NCBI GenBank assembly: GCA_026225945.1 | Contig: JAMJFZ010003656.1 | Location: 930,001 to 994,000 of the forward strand | Origin: Cricetomys ansorgei | Taxonomy: Eukaryota > Chordata > Mammalia > Rodentia > Nesomyidae | Direction: 5' to 3' | DNA: 64,000 bases | Shown: positions 11,561 through 63,072 of the stretch, in pieces | Position numbering within the stretch: position 1 is the stretch's first letter | Layout of the letters: each line of letters opens with the position of its first letter | Made by a program: the position numbers and the translations under genes | The notes under the pieces: generated by a model | The model's database searches: none | Seen by the model: the letters and a program-made list of their open reading frames with translations, nothing else | What the model was told of the DNA's origin: nothing

Positions 11561-12099
11561 TTTCCAGAATGACGTGTCCAATTAAAGGAAGATTCTGGTG
11601 TGAAAAGTACTCAACTCCCTAGACCAAGGTAATTGGGCCAAACTTCTAAGGCATGGAGATCATCCTTGGATCCAGCTTACTCAGAAACACACCATGGTGT
11701 TCATCAGAGAACAATGAACAAGAAGCAAGATCTGAGTGGAAGTGTAGGCTCTATTACTAATCCATTTGAATCTCACCTCTCTAAGCCTGAGAATTTTAAA
11801 GGTCCTTTGAAGCACTTGAGTGTGCCAGAGCCATAGGCTAATGCAGCTCATGCACTCCTTTCTATCCCATAATGTAGAGGGTTAGTTATCTGGGTTATTA
11901 TCATATTTCCAGAGGTGGGACAAGAGTGATTTTTGAAAAGCTCCATACCCTTTGGAATATGGAGGTGTAGAAGGTAACTGCTGGTTTTCATTATGAGCCC
12001 TTCTGTACTATTTTAATTTTTACCTGTTTATCTATTGCTTTTATCTTTAAAAAAGGGGAGGGGGTGGACTTCACAAGTGATTCTAATGTATAGTCAAGA

Positions 12100-12260
12100 C
12101 TGTTAACCACCTCTGAGATGGAAAAGCACTGGAATGAATTAAAGAAAAGACAAACCTGGGTTTAAGCTCAAGTGCTATCTGTGGCACTTAACCCTTTGTG
12201 GGGGAGGGTCAGTTTTCTCATCTTTAAGACATAGAGAATGGCAACTGTTATCTTTAAGAA
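12100..12260 (+). mobile_element. MIR
   Basis: AACCTGGGTTTAAGCTCAAG then GGTCAGTTTTCTCATCTTTA, the conserved core region of MIR. Confidence 0.5.
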
Positions 12261-12264
12261 TCTG

Positions 12265-12425
12265 GGAAGCAGGGAGGTGGTAGCATAGGCCTTTAATCTC
12301 AGCACTAGAGAGGCAGAGGTCTCTGTGAGTTTGAGGCCAGCCTGGTCTACAGAGTGAGTTTCAGAACAGCCAGAGCTACAACAGAGAAACCCTGTCTCAA
12401 AAAAAAAAAAAAAAAAAACCCCAAA
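12265..12425 (+). mobile_element. B1 SINE
   Basis: GGCCTTTAATCTCAGCACTA through GAAACCCTGTCTC and an 18-20-nt A tail. Confidence 0.9.
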
Positions 12426-12432
12426 CAAAAAA

Positions 12433-12612
12433 GAATCTGGGATGAGGCTGTCTTTAACCCCAGCACTCAGGAAGCAGAGGCAGATCTCTGAGTTTGAGGC
12501 CACCCTGATTTACAGTCAGTTCCAGGACAGCCAGGGCTACACAGAAACACTGTCTCAAACAATCAAAATAATAAAAGCATCATCAGCATCATCAGCATCA
12601 GCAGCAGCACCT
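12433..12612 (+). mobile_element. B1 SINE with (CATCAG)n tail
   Basis: Second B1 lacking its first bases, directly after the preceding copy. Its tail has become a CATCAT/CAGCAG simple repeat (12,578-12,610). Confidence 0.85.
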
Positions 12613-12621
12613 GGAGTGCGT

Positions 12622-12804
12622 AGGGGCTGGAGAGATGGCTCAGTGGTAAGAGCACTTATAGTTCTTACAAAGGACCAGGGTTCTGGTCTCAGCACCCACA
12701 GAGCGGCTTACAACCATCTGGTCTGCAGTTTCAAGGGATCTGATGCTCTCTAGAAGGCTTGCACATGGCACAGACATACATGCAGGTAAAACACTCATAC
12801 ACAT

Positions 12805-12843
<39 letters not shown>

Positions 12844-12845
12844 AA
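12622..12845 (+). mobile_element. B2-like SINE with (AT)n tail
   Basis: GGGGCTGGAGAGATGGCTCA head; the tail runs into ATATATAT up to 12,840. Confidence 0.9.
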
Positions 12846-12889
12846 AAAAAATATTTTTAAAGCTGTCATAATAGGAGGTATGTCTGCCA

Positions 12890-13060
12890 AATTGCTTCAA
12901 ATACATTCCACATTATCTTCCTGTCAGGGTAGAAAGTAGGCATTTTAACATCTTTAAAATGAGGAAACTGAGGTTCCTAAGTAACTTGTCCAAGTTTCTA
13001 TAGCTAGCATTAGAACTGAGTCTGATCCTTAAACTGTGCCAGCATTTGCCAAATGATGGC
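12890..13060 (+). mobile_element. MIR
   Basis: AAAATGAGGAAACTGAGGTT core, then AGTAACTTGTCCAAG. Confidence 0.6.
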
Positions 13061-13229
13061 ACACTGGCCTATGGTGGTATGTTGTCTTTGGTTGAACATA
13101 AGTGTGTCTAATCGTGCCTTTTAATATATATTAGAAAAACATACTTATCACATCAAAGCTGTGATTTCCATGGATATTGCTACTTGAAGCATGAGGATAG
13201 CTAGACCTCAGATCACTTCAAGAAAAAAA

Positions 13230-13660
13230 TAGAGTGAACAGTGCTGGAGGGCAGTTTACAAATATATAAATAACCTGCTTCCATAATTCCTTTTCTGGGA
13301 ATCAACACAAAGATACACACCGAAAAACTTTTGACATGGTACAGGATGTTCCTATGCAGTATTTTCTAATAGCAAAAACCGAGCAGTCAACTCTATCAGG
13401 CAAGACAGATGTGGCTGTCATAGGACGGCAATCTGCACAGCATTTTAAAGATATACTAATCTATACTGTACACGCTCTCAAAAACATTGTTAGGCAAGAG
13501 GTTGTTAGGTACGATTCAAAGTACCATTTGCATTAGACACAATACTTTTAGTGGATTAATGTATGTAAAACACTAAAAACAAAGGCTAGATGGACACACA
13601 ACAAACTGAGAGATTAAATAAAAAGAGGGAGTAGTTCTTAATAGAGTGAGACTATCTTTA
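13230..13660 (+). mobile_element. Possible ancient L1 3' remnant
   Basis: CCTTTTCTGGGAATCAACAC and TATTTTCTAATAGCAAAAAC resemble old L1 3' regions; heavily decayed and only tentatively called. Confidence 0.3.
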
Positions 13661-13689
13661 GAATGATAAAAATTTTCTTTCAACTATGT

Positions 13690-13855
13690 TTTATTAAATC
13701 ATACTTTAGGGTTTTTGTAGGCTCATATATATGTATGGGCACATGTGGAGGTCAGAGGAGAAGTTACAGGGGTCTCATTTGTCACCGTGTGGGTCCCAGG
13801 GTGTCAGGCTTGGCAGCAGGTGCCTTTACCCACCAAGCCATCTCATCAACCCACA
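13690..13855 (-). mobile_element. B3-type SINE
   Basis: GGGCACATGTGGAGGTCAGA and CACCAAGCCATCTCATCAAC in reverse order. Confidence 0.7.
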
Positions 13856-14034
13856 ATACAATTTCTTAAAAAGAGAGTGGATTCATACTCCTTGTGTAAC
13901 TGGAAGTTCTGGGTGAACTATGGTAGAGCCAGTGCCTCACACATTAACTGCTACTGAGTCCTGATTAAATTTTACCCCCTTGAGACAGGTTAATGGCTTA
14001 GCCTTGAACTTTCAATCCCCTTGCCTTAGATTCC

Positions 14035-14212
14035 CAATGGTTCTCAACCTTTCTAAGGCTGCAACCCTTTAATACAGTTCCTCATCCTATGGTGACCCCA
14101 CAACCATAACATTATTTTTGTTGCTACTTCATAACTATAATTTTGCTATTGTTATGAATCATAATGTAAATATCTAATATGTAGATGGTCTCGGGCTGAG
14201 AACCACTGGATT
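14035..14212 (+). mobile_element. URR1-type hAT transposon
   Basis: Inverted ends AATGGTTCTCAACC and GGGCTGAGAACCACTG with GTTGCTACTTCATAACTATA inside; a non-autonomous rodent hAT-Charlie family. Confidence 0.85.
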
Positions 14213-14228
14213 AAATGCCATGTGTCAT

Positions 14229-14412
14229 TGGGGCTGGAGAGATGGGTCAGTGATTAAAAGCATTCACTGTTCTTCCAGAGGACCAGAGTTCAGTTCCCAG
14301 AACCCATGGTGGGCAGCTCATTAACTGCCTGTAACTCCCACTCCAGGGATCTGATGCACACATGTTATACACACACGTAAGAATAATACAAATAAATCTG
14401 TAGGGGAAAAAG
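14229..14412 (+). mobile_element. B2-like SINE
   Basis: GGGGCTGGAGAGATGGGTCA head, AGAGTTCAGTTCCCAGAACC, tail ATACAAATAAAT. Confidence 0.9.
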
Positions 14413-14879
14413 GCATGCTGTCACAACATCCAGTCTGATTCAATTTTCAAAAACAAGCCAACAAAAAGCAATATAGAGATTTAGGATAAAACAAGTACGA
14501 TGACCTGTGCAACTGAACAGAGGCTAAACCCGTCACAGTCACTATAGATAGTGAGGTTAGTTCCCAACCAGAGCTTGACAAGTTAGGCTGACAAGTGGCC
14601 TAGACTTAGTTCCTGACAACCCAGATTGGGGCCCAAGCACAGTTACCATACATGATTGAAACTACTGGCTTCTCCTCAGGCTCTGTCAGATAAGCCCTAT
14701 CTGGGCCCTGGCCCTTTTCCAGTAACAGAAGTATCCAGCACCCTCCAGAGGTAGAGGTTCTTTCTGTCCCTTACAACAAAGGTCAAAAGCCCTTCCAGGC
14801 TCAGGAATAACAAGACTTGTATTTGGAGGGTTGGCACCTAGTGGTGTTCCACACATGGATAGTTTTCGGTGACAGTCTG

Positions 14880-15040
14880 ACATCATTAAATCCTATGAGG
14901 TAGATAAATGTTAGCCCCATCTTACAAATGAGTGAACCAGAGCAAAGGAGGGTCAAATGATTTGCTCAGCAACAAATAGTTACATGTTAAAATGTAGAAC
15001 CAGACCTGTAACTGGCCCTCCCCAGAGCATCCTCTACTTA
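14880..15040 (+). mobile_element. MIR
   Basis: CCCATCTTACAAATGAGTGA then TGATTTGCTCAGCAACAAAT, the MIR core. If the long 3' UTR is right, it is transcribed antisense. Confidence 0.6.
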
Positions 15041-15433
15041 TAGTCCCCGACTAAATCTTACCAGTTTGTCAAGGTCTGCCTCAAACATGAGTCTTTCCAC
15101 ACAGCATAGAAGTACTAATCCTCTTGTCAAGGTACTTGTGATATTTGGCTAACCAGAGTAATTTACAAACCTACCCCATTTCCTTACCAGAAATGGGTGG
15201 TACCTGATTCAACTCAGTATTTTAAACACAGTTCTGGATAGACAGAGGGTGTTGATTATGTGTCAGATGAACACACAAATGAATGAGCACATGAAAGAGT
15301 GAATGAGGGCAGTTTAGTGACTGCCTAAAACTCCTATGAGGTCCTGGGTGCTTTTGCCCATCTGGTGAGCTGTCATCCTGTGGTCCCTTGGAATCAGATT
15401 CAGATTAGGCTCCTTTAAAACATGTTTCCAATA

Positions 15434-15439
15434 TTTATT
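15434..15439 (-). promoter_or_regulatory. Candidate proximal poly(A) signal of SMC1A
   Basis: AATAAA on the minus strand 165 nt past the SMC1A stop, in sequence not assigned to a repeat. It would give a short 3'-UTR isoform. Family transcripts usually have a long 3' UTR of several kb, so this would be an alternative end. Confidence 0.3.
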
Positions 15440-15604
15440 TTGCAAACATATCCATATGCACACAAGCAATCACACATGTACACATACATAAAAGGGCATG
15501 GTGCCCAGAGATTTCTTTATAATGGGTGATAAGAGAGATCCAGGGGAGGAGATAGACAGAAAGGCAGGTAGTTCAGGGATCCAGACAAGAGGGCAGAATT
15601 CCTG

Positions 15605-55715
<40,111 letters not shown>

Positions 55716-55830
55716 GGCAGCGGCGATAGCGTAGGACAGGCCGTGCCCTACTCCTGGGAACGGAGGCTAGCCCGCGCGGGAAACACCGCGGTGCAAGCCG
55801 GTTGTACCTTAAGCCTCGCGATAAGTCTAA

Positions 55831-55836
55831 GCCAAT
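55831..55836 (+). promoter_or_regulatory. CCAAT box
   Basis: GCCAATCAGG, a full NF-Y-type core, about 120 bp upstream of the SMC1A ATG and between the two divergent genes. Confidence 0.5.
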
Positions 55837-55842
55837 CAGGAT

Positions 55843-55856
55843 TTCCGGCTTCCGGC
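55843..55856 (-). promoter_or_regulatory. Paired ETS-type sites
   Basis: Two TTCCGG hexamers 8 bp apart (CCGGAA on the SMC1A strand). Spaced GGAA cores of this type are typical of TATA-less housekeeping divergent promoters bound by GABP/ETS factors. Confidence 0.45.
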
Positions 55857-55868
55857 GCCAGAGGGCGG
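55855..55868 (+). promoter_or_regulatory. CTCF-like core motif
   Basis: GCGCCAGAGGGCGG fits the degenerate 14-base CTCF core at 13 positions; the first base is G instead of C. It overlaps the second ETS hexamer by two bases. Confidence 0.4.
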
Positions 55869-56949
55869 TCATTTCCGCCTGAAATAGAACTTTTGTTGAT
55901 TTGTTGCCCGGCTCGAGCTTGTGCTGGGCGTTTGGACCCCGCCCCTCTTTGTCGTTGCGCCGCAACTGTCTAAGCGGTCGCGGAAGAAGCTAGAGGAGCG
56001 TTTGAGCCCCGGGAGGTCTCTGATCGCTTTGCCGGGAATCAGAGAAGGCAGACAGGGCCTGAGCCCATGTTTGCTAAGACAAGTCAGAAATCACATCAAG
56101 GTTATTTCCTCCCGGCTCCCCGGGGCGAGTGGGTGGCGGGCGCTCTGCTGTTATTTGTAGTCTAGCCAGCCTGGGAGGCTACAACGATGGACTCAGTTGG
56201 GAATTGGAAGGCACCGGCGGAGGGGTAGGCAGTTTGGACTGGGAGGAGGGATTTTCGGATTTGGGTGGGGTGTGATTGGAGTGCGAAGGAGGACGACGGT
56301 ACTTCTAGACAACGGTGATACAAGTTGGGGAAAGCTATGTTCTGAGATACGCCCCTACCTCCTGCCTCTCTCTTATTTCTCCAAACAGAATTTAAAGACT
56401 GACATTGTAAAATCCAAGCGTCAACTTGGACCCAATCCATTTAGGAGCTTCAAAATTGGAATTCTGTACTGAGAAAGGTATCTTGTGTGAACGAACACCA
56501 GAGATGTGGGTCCTTAAGCCAGTGCTCCAGCTCTTTTTCCCTTTCTCCCTGCTACATCTGTTTCTCCCCCCACCCACCCCTGTCCCATTCCCATTGCTGC
56601 ATATGTCTATGACATCTTCCCTTTACCAGCATCTTCCTCTTCACTCTCTTCCCTTTTGCCTACCTCCCTCATTGGCTACTGTTGCCCTTCTCTCTCTTCT
56701 TTATCCCCTATCCTTCTCCATTCATTTCTCATTTTCCATCCCGTTTCTTCATCCTTTCATCCCCTATCACCTTATATCTGTTCATTAATAAGTCATGCTC
56801 TTAGTATCCCAAGGCACCTATTGAATCATCCCCCTTTAGTGACCTTATATTACGGTAACAGATTAAATTTATAGACTGAGGTTAGTGCTATTTTCAGACT
56901 TACATATAGAAAGGTGGTTTCCACAGCCATTCCTGTAACCTTTTTTGTT

Positions 56950-57098
56950 TAGTGTTTTTTTTTTTTTTGTTTTTTTTTTTGAGACAGGGTTTCTCTGTAT
57001 AGCTCTTGCTGTCCTGGAACTCACTCTGGCCTCAGACTCACACATCCACCTGTTTCTGCCTCCCGAGTGCTAGAATCAAAGGTATGTGCCTGACTGTA
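56950..57098 (-). mobile_element. B1 SINE
   Basis: T-rich inverted tail, GACAGGGTTTCTCTGTATAG to GGTATGTGCCTGACTG. Confidence 0.88.
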
Positions 57099-57114
57099 AT
57101 GATTAATTTCTCTG

Positions 57115-57187
57115 CCTCTCCCTCTCTCTCCCCCCCCCCTCTCTCTCTCCCCCTCCCTCTCCCTCTCTCTCTCTCTCCCTCCCTCCG

Positions 57188-57227
<40 letters not shown>

Positions 57228-57231
57228 AGAG
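57115..57231 (+). repeat. (CT)n polypyrimidine tract
   Basis: Pure pyrimidine from 57,115 to 57,186, then (CT)n after GTCCA to 57,224. RIBC1-sense pyrimidine run. Confidence 0.95.
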
Positions 57232-57235
57232 AGTG

Positions 57236-57348
57236 AGTGTGTATATCACAGACACATGGCATCAGATCCCTTGGAGACATAGGTACTGAGAGAAGAACTC
57301 TGGTAGAGTGGGAAGTGTTATTAATAATCACCAAGCCATCTCTCCAGT
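57236..57348 (-). mobile_element. B3-type SINE fragment
   Basis: GGCATCAGATCCCTTGGAGA and CACCAAGCCATCTCTCCAGT; the middle is deleted. Confidence 0.7.
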
Positions 57349-57349
57349 C

Positions 57350-57750
57350 CTATTCCTGTAACTATTTTTAAATAATATCTAAAATCTGGGAGGAATCCTA
57401 AAGACTTAAGTCTAGGAAAGTAAGAAGAAAGCTCAATTGATAGAATCTGTTATGGAAGCCAGAAATGAGGTTCTCTTGGGAAACAGTTACAGTCAACATG
57501 AGGGGATACAATAACCGAAGTCTGGCAATCTCATATAATTTTTTAAATTACTCTTTCATTTTCAAAGATGAGATGGAGCTTCAGAGAAAATTTTAAACTG
57601 GAACCCTATCTCTAAATATATACAAAATTCAATTTCAAATAGATTAAAAACAAATAATAAAGGCAAAACTTTAGGAATTATAAAAGAATATATAAGAGAA
57701 TATCTTTATGAGTTTAGAATAGGGATATTTTCTTTGCTTTAGTTTTTGGT
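57350..57750. other. A/T-rich stretch without recognised feature
   Basis: 57,590-57,720 resembles old L1 A-rich sequence but not firmly. Confidence 0.3.
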
Positions 57751-57754
57751 GTTG

Positions 57755-57928
57755 CTGTTTGGTTGGTTGGGTTTTAATACTAGGGGGAGGGTCAGGGTCT
57801 CTTCTGTATAGTCCTGACTGCCCTAGAACACACTATGTAAACCAGACTGGCCTTAAACTCACAGGGATCCACTGCTTCTGCCTCCCAAGTGCTGGAATTA
57901 AAGGTATGCACCACCACACCTGGCCATT
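57755..57928 (-). mobile_element. B1 SINE
   Basis: GGTTGG-rich inverted tail, CTAGAACACACTATGTAAAC to ATGCACCACCACACCTGGCC. Confidence 0.88.
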
Positions 57929-57934
57929 TTTAAA

Positions 57935-59085
57935 AAATTATTCTTTTATACTTTGATGTATGTACCAATGAATATGGATCATATCCACCCCCACTCCAAT
58001 CTCTGTCCTCTAGACCTCCAAAATATTCTTTTTCTTTCTTTCTTTTTTTTTTTTTTTTTTGTAACTCATTGAATCCGGTTAGTACTGTCCACATGTGCAT
58101 GGTATGGACCTGCAAGAAAATTGACTCTTCCACAATAGACATCAACTCCCAATAGCTCTTCAACTAGGAATGGAGCCTCATGATCTCCTCACTCATTCAT
58201 GCTGGAAGGTTCACTGGCTTGATCTTGTACAGGTCTCATGCAGGTAACCACAGCTGCTGTGAGTTCCTAGGTGCATGGCCCTGTCATGTCTATAAGACAA
58301 CATTTCATAGTATTCCTCCCCATCCTCCAGCTCTTTATATTCTTTCCATGCCTCCTGACACAATGTTTCCTGAACTCTGGGGTAGTGGTGGTACAGGTCT
58401 CATTTAGGGCTAAGCACTCAACAGTCACTTACTCTCAACAGTTTGAGTGGTTATGAGTCTCTACATAAACTTGCCTACAGCAAAAAGAAGCTTCTCTGAT
58501 CACAGTTGAGAGCAGCACTAATCTATGAATATAAATACAAATATTTAGAAGTCAGTTTGATAAAAATGACCATTTAGCAACACAGTAGTGATAGGTTCTC
58601 CCCTAGGACCTATGACCTCCCCAGACATAAACTTTTAACCAGGCTTAAATTCTAGGCATGAATTACCTTTTGTGGACCAGGTCTCAAATCCAATTAGAGT
58701 GATTGGTTACCCCCGATAATAGTCATTCCACTATTGCACCAGTGGGCACATCTTGCCTGGAAGGTTGGCACTGTAGCACACAGGGTACGCTATGGTGGGT
58801 AAGATGTCTTTTATACCCTAGTGGCCTGGGTACTTCCTGGAACTATGAAAGCTAGCCAGCATAGAGGAAACTTCCTTGTCAGTTCCAGATTGATTTCTCT
58901 GTTCCCAGCAACTGAAGTGTGTGATGGCTTTAGCAGTAAGCTCTGAACCATTTAGTTATGGTGAACAACCAAGAGAAATCACAGCAGCCTGTTTTAGGTG
59001 CCTCTGGGACCTCTCTAACCAATAACTTGGCACTGAGACTTTTATTTAGTAACTCATCTCTTCTGGGAACAACACTGACCACCCA
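57935..59085 (-). mobile_element. Rodent L1-type 3' UTR, long copy
   Basis: TATGGATCATATCCACCCCC near the start, then TTCACTGGCTTGATCTTGTA, GGTAACCACAGCTGCTGTGA and onward to about 59,080. Antisense to RIBC1. T19 at 58,043 interrupts it. Confidence 0.55.
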
Positions 59086-59089
59086 CGAT

Positions 59090-59235
59090 GGTTGTGTTTT
59101 GAAATAGGGCCTCTGTAGTCCAGAATGGCCTGGAACTTACTATTTAGTCAAGACTGACCTCCGATTTTTAACAGTCTTCCTAATTCAGCCTCCCAACTAT
59201 TGGGATTATGGGCTCGAGCCATTACACCTTGCAAG
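59090..59235 (-). mobile_element. B1-like SINE, old
   Basis: TTGAAATAGGGCCTCTGTAG to GGGCTCGAGCCATTACACC. Confidence 0.65.
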
Positions 59236-59364
59236 AAATTTCTTAAATAACCAGAAACACTCCATGCAAAAAAAGATGGGTAAATGTGACTAAATTTAAG
59301 TTTTCAAAAATTCACTATTAGGGTATGAAATGAGGGCTAGAGGAGGGCTCAGTGGTTCAGAGCA

Positions 59365-59525
59365 CTTGCTGGGCAGTGGTGATGCACGGCTTTAATCCCA
59401 ATGCTGAGGAGGCAGAGGCAGGCAGATCTCTTGAGTTCAAGGCCAGCCTGGTCTACAGAAAGAGTTCCTGGACAGCCAAAACTACACAAAGAAACCCTGT
59501 CTTGAAAAACCAAAACAAGAAAAAA
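59365..59525 (+). mobile_element. B1 SINE
   Basis: CTGGGCAGTGGTGATGCACG to CCCTGTCTTGAAAAACCAAA; preceded by a truncated B2-like head at 59,335-59,368. Confidence 0.92.
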
Positions 59526-59779
59526 GAAATGGTAAATGTTTAAGGAGACATATACTCTAATTTGAACATTACATAGCATATGTTTGTATTGAAACATAAA
59601 ACGCCACAAATACATATATTTTGTTTTATACACTAAAAATAAAATTTTTTAATGCAAAAAAGTCCCCAAAACACAACACTGAATGGGCACCTCACAAAGC
59701 AATAAACAAAATGGTCAAGCACATGAAAAGGGGTGAAACCTCATTACCAATAAAGAAATTTTCTATTAAAGTCAGTAAT

Positions 59780-59955
59780 TATGGACTAATGAGATGGCTC
59801 ATCAGGTAAAAGCATTTTCAACCAGACCTGACCTGAGTTTGATCTCTGGATCTCGTATGGTGGAAAGAGAGAGCCAACTCCTGCAAGTTATCCTCAGACC
59901 TCCACAAGTGCACTGTGGTATAAGCACGCATACATACACACAACCATTGCTGTTT
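59780..59955 (+). mobile_element. B3-type SINE
   Basis: ACTAATGAGATGGCTCATCA head, GACCTGAGTTTGATCTCTGG. Confidence 0.85.
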
Positions 59956-59956
59956 T

Positions 59957-60133
59957 GTGAGCTTTTATTATGTGAGTGTGTGTGTGGAAGTCAGGAGACA
60001 AGTTATAGTTCTTCTCTTTCACCATGTGGGTCAGGTCAAAGTTTCTTTCCTTCCACCATGTGGATCTAAGGGATTGAACTCATAAGGCTTGGTGGCAAGC
60101 ACTTTCACTCACTGAGCCATCTCACTGGCCCCT
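59957..60133 (-). mobile_element. B3-type SINE
   Basis: TCTTTCACCATGTGGGTCAG, TTCACTCACTGAGCCATCTC; head-to-tail inverted with the preceding copy. Confidence 0.8.
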
Positions 60134-60234
60134 TTGTGATTTTAATACAGTATAATCCAATGTGTCTCACTTGACTACTCAATAGTTACCCAGGGATGGT
60201 GGCTATAGATAAACTCAGTCTCTATCTTCCGATA

Positions 60235-60405
60235 AATATTGATTGAGAAGCTATATTAGTTTCCTGTTACTACTATAACAAATCATCCCAAAATTAATAA
60301 ACTAATAATTTATTTTCATACAGTTCTAGAAAGCAGAAGTCTAAAATGGGTCTCACTGGACTAAAATCAAGATGGTAATCAGGCTTATTTCCTTTTGGAG
60401 GAACC
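60235..60405 (+). mobile_element. Ancient mammalian repeat, family not fixed
   Basis: TTAGTTTCCTGTTACTACTA then TTATTTTCATACAGTTCTAG and AAAATCAAGATGGTAATCAG, a common mammalian dispersed-repeat layout. Confidence 0.45.
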
Positions 60406-60419
60406 AAACCTTGGTTTTT

Positions 60420-60665
60420 TGTTTAGTTTGTTTTGAGATAGGGTTTCTCTGTTGTAACTCTGGAACTCACTCTGTAGACCAGGCTGGCCTCGAACTCACA
60501 GAGATCCACCTGCCTTTGCCTCCACCTCCCAAGTGCTGGGATTAAAGGCATGCGCCACCACCTCCCAGCCTGAACCTTGTTTTTCTGTGGGTACTAGGGA
60601 TCTGAACTCAGGTCCTCATGCCTGCATAATAAGCACTTTACCCACCAAGTCATCACCCAGCCCCA
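60420..60665 (-). mobile_element. B1 SINE joined to ID-like end (B4-type)
   Basis: GATAGGGTTTCTCTGTTGTA to GGCATGCGCCACCACCTCCC, then GTACTAGGGATCTGAACTCA. Confidence 0.85.
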
Positions 60666-60747
60666 GAAGCATTCCTTAACCCACCATTTACCTCACTCCT
60701 TTGTTGTTGTTGTATTAAAATAGCCCTACTCAAAGCCACTATCCTGG

Positions 60748-60930
60748 GCTGGAGAGATGGCTCAGTGGTTAGGAGCACTGGCCGCTTTTCCAGAGGTCCT
60801 GAGTTTAATTCCCAGCAACCACATGGTGACTTACAACATCTATAATGGGAGCAGATGCCCTCTTCTGGCATACAGGTGTACATGCAGATAGAGCAACTCA
60901 TAAATAAAATCAAAATCTATTATTATTCTC
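60748..60930 (+). mobile_element. B2-like SINE
   Basis: GGGCTGGAGAGATGGCTCAG head, GATGCCCTCTTCTGGCATAC; the best-preserved B2-like copy in the window. Confidence 0.93.
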
Positions 60931-60984
60931 TCTGTAATATTTATATTCTGTATATATAAGAATCCACAAATAACATTTTTTAAA

Positions 60985-61078
60985 GTTTTCTTGTATTTGA
61001 GACAGTCTTGCTATGTAGCCCAGACTGGCCTCAAACTCACAATCTTCCTGCCCTGGCCTTTCAAGTGCTAACAAGGGA
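60985..61078 (-). mobile_element. B1-like fragment
   Basis: GAGACAGTCTTGCTATGTAG and GACTGGCCTCAAACTCACAA. Confidence 0.7.
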
Positions 61079-61134
61079 AGTTGGACCTTATCTTTTAAAC
61101 ACTAGGAAGACATTTGTTTTAAAGCTGATTATAA

Positions 61135-61875
61135 AGATTTTTATTAGTTTTTTGAGAATTTCCTACAATGTGTTTTGATATTTACCCCTCCCCCAACTCT
61201 CCCCAGATCCCACCCACCCAACCTTATATGCTATTTATTTTTTCACTCATCAAGTCTAATTTGTGCTGACAATATATTATTGGATGTGTGGCCTTCTACT
61301 GGAACATGTTCAAGAGGTGGCCTTGCAGAGTGTGGTGATGCACACCTTGAATCTCAGCAATTGGGAAGCAGAGGCAGGCAGATCTCTGAATTTGAGGCCA
61401 GCCTGGTCTACAGAGCGAGTTTCAAGACAGCCAGGGCTATAGAGAAACTCTGTCTGGAAAAACAGTAAGAGTGGGCTCTACACTCTTATTAAAGAAAACT
61501 GGCTCTCCCCTCCGAGCAGCTGTCATTTGCCAACACCTCCTTCACTAAGGGGTGGAACTTCATGCCCACTTCCTCTTTGCATGCTGGGATTTGGTCTCAC
61601 TTGAGCTTGCACAGGGTTTGTGCAAGCTGCCATAATTTCTGTGAGTTCATATGTACAGCTGTCTTTGCTGTGTCCAGAGGACACTATTTCCTCGTATCCA
61701 TCTACCACCTGAGTCTTACAAGGTCTTTCCACTCTTCCTTCTGCAATGATCACTGAGCCTTGGGAGGAGGAGTGTGATATAGCTGTCCCATTTAGGGTTG
61801 AACATTCTGTAGTCTCTTATTCTCTGTACCTGGGCCTGTTTACAAAGGCTTTAAGCTAAGGAGTGCAATGATTAG
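61135..61875 (-). mobile_element. Rodent L1-type 3' UTR, split by B1
   Basis: TTTGAGAATTTCCTACAATG at the inverted 3' end and TGTGGCCTTCTACTGGAACA; it resumes after the B1 with GGTTTGTGCAAGCTGCCATA. Same family and orientation as the 57.9-kb copy. Confidence 0.55.
61318..61470 (+). mobile_element. B1 SINE inside the L1-type repeat
   Basis: CAGAGTGTGGTGATGCACAC to AGAGAAACTCTGTCTGG. Confidence 0.9.
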
Positions 61876-62046
61876 ACTTGCTTTCTGAGAGCTCCCCATG
61901 GTAGCCAGGGCAGAGATGGAATAGCAGGGGCCATCAAAGATTCTGGGAATATTGCCTGATATTACATTGAAGCTTGACCTAGCATGGTGACAACAGAGAT
62001 AGAGGACATAGATATGAAACATCAGGAAGTAAAATCCGGATCATAG

Positions 62047-62268
<222 letters not shown>

Positions 62269-62869
62269 TAATAGAAACCACTTTACAAGGCTGGGGTTAC
62301 TTCCCTCTTATGCCCAGAAAGGAATGTAGCAGTGAATTATAACCCTTCTGGATTCAAGTAGGTAGGCCCTAGGACTGGAATGGAAGGAGCTGGGGAGCCA
62401 ACCTCATATGCCTGGGCAGGGCTTAGGAAGAGAAACAGGACTGTGCAGAGCTGGCTCTTCTCTAGTCAACACTTGGACTGTAGCTGGTTCTTGAGAAACA
62501 ACATGGAGCCACAAAAAGGTGTAAAGAATATTTGATTTTACATAAACCCAAGGTATTTATGATGCTACTAGGAATCTTTCTTGTTATTATGACAAAAGAT
62601 GTGACAGACACAAGGAAGGAAGGGCTTGTTTTGGTCAGTTTTAGCATATAGTCCATTATTGGGGGGGAACAGAAGGTGGTTGCTCACTGTACACCAACAG
62701 TTAGGAAGCAGAATTCAGTTCACTTTCTCCTTCTTATTCATTCCAGGACCCTAGTTCACAGTGTGGTACTGCCCACAGGGCAGGTTTTCCCACTTAATCC
62801 AGTCTAGAAAGTCTCTCATAGACATGTCCAAAGGTTGCTTTTCTATGTGATTATAGATGCTGTCGAGCT

Positions 62870-63072
62870 GACAATATTTTATTATGTATTTTTTATTTAT
62901 GGGGGGGGGCAGCATGTGGTGCCAACAGTGCATGCATTCTACATCATGAATGTGGAGGTCAAAAGATATACAAGAGTCAGCTCTCTCCTCTCCTTCCACC
63001 ATGTGGCTCTCAAGTATCACCATCGGTTGTCAGGCCTGAGCTTTACCCACTGAACCGTCTTACCAGACCATG
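62870..63072 (-). mobile_element. B3-type SINE
   Basis: TGAATGTGGAGGTCAAAAGA and CCTTCCACCATGTGGCTCTC, with a G9 run in the tail. Confidence 0.85.

Noticed and set aside
12622..12790. tRNA gene from A/B-box-like motifs in B2, B3 and ID-like copies
   Set aside because: These are tRNA-derived SINEs with A-rich tails; no cloverleaf with acceptor pairing.
56426..56874. Leu/Pro/Ser-rich open frames right of the CpG island
   Set aside because: C/T-rich low-complexity sequence in the presumed RIBC1 5' UTR or intron; no homology recognised.
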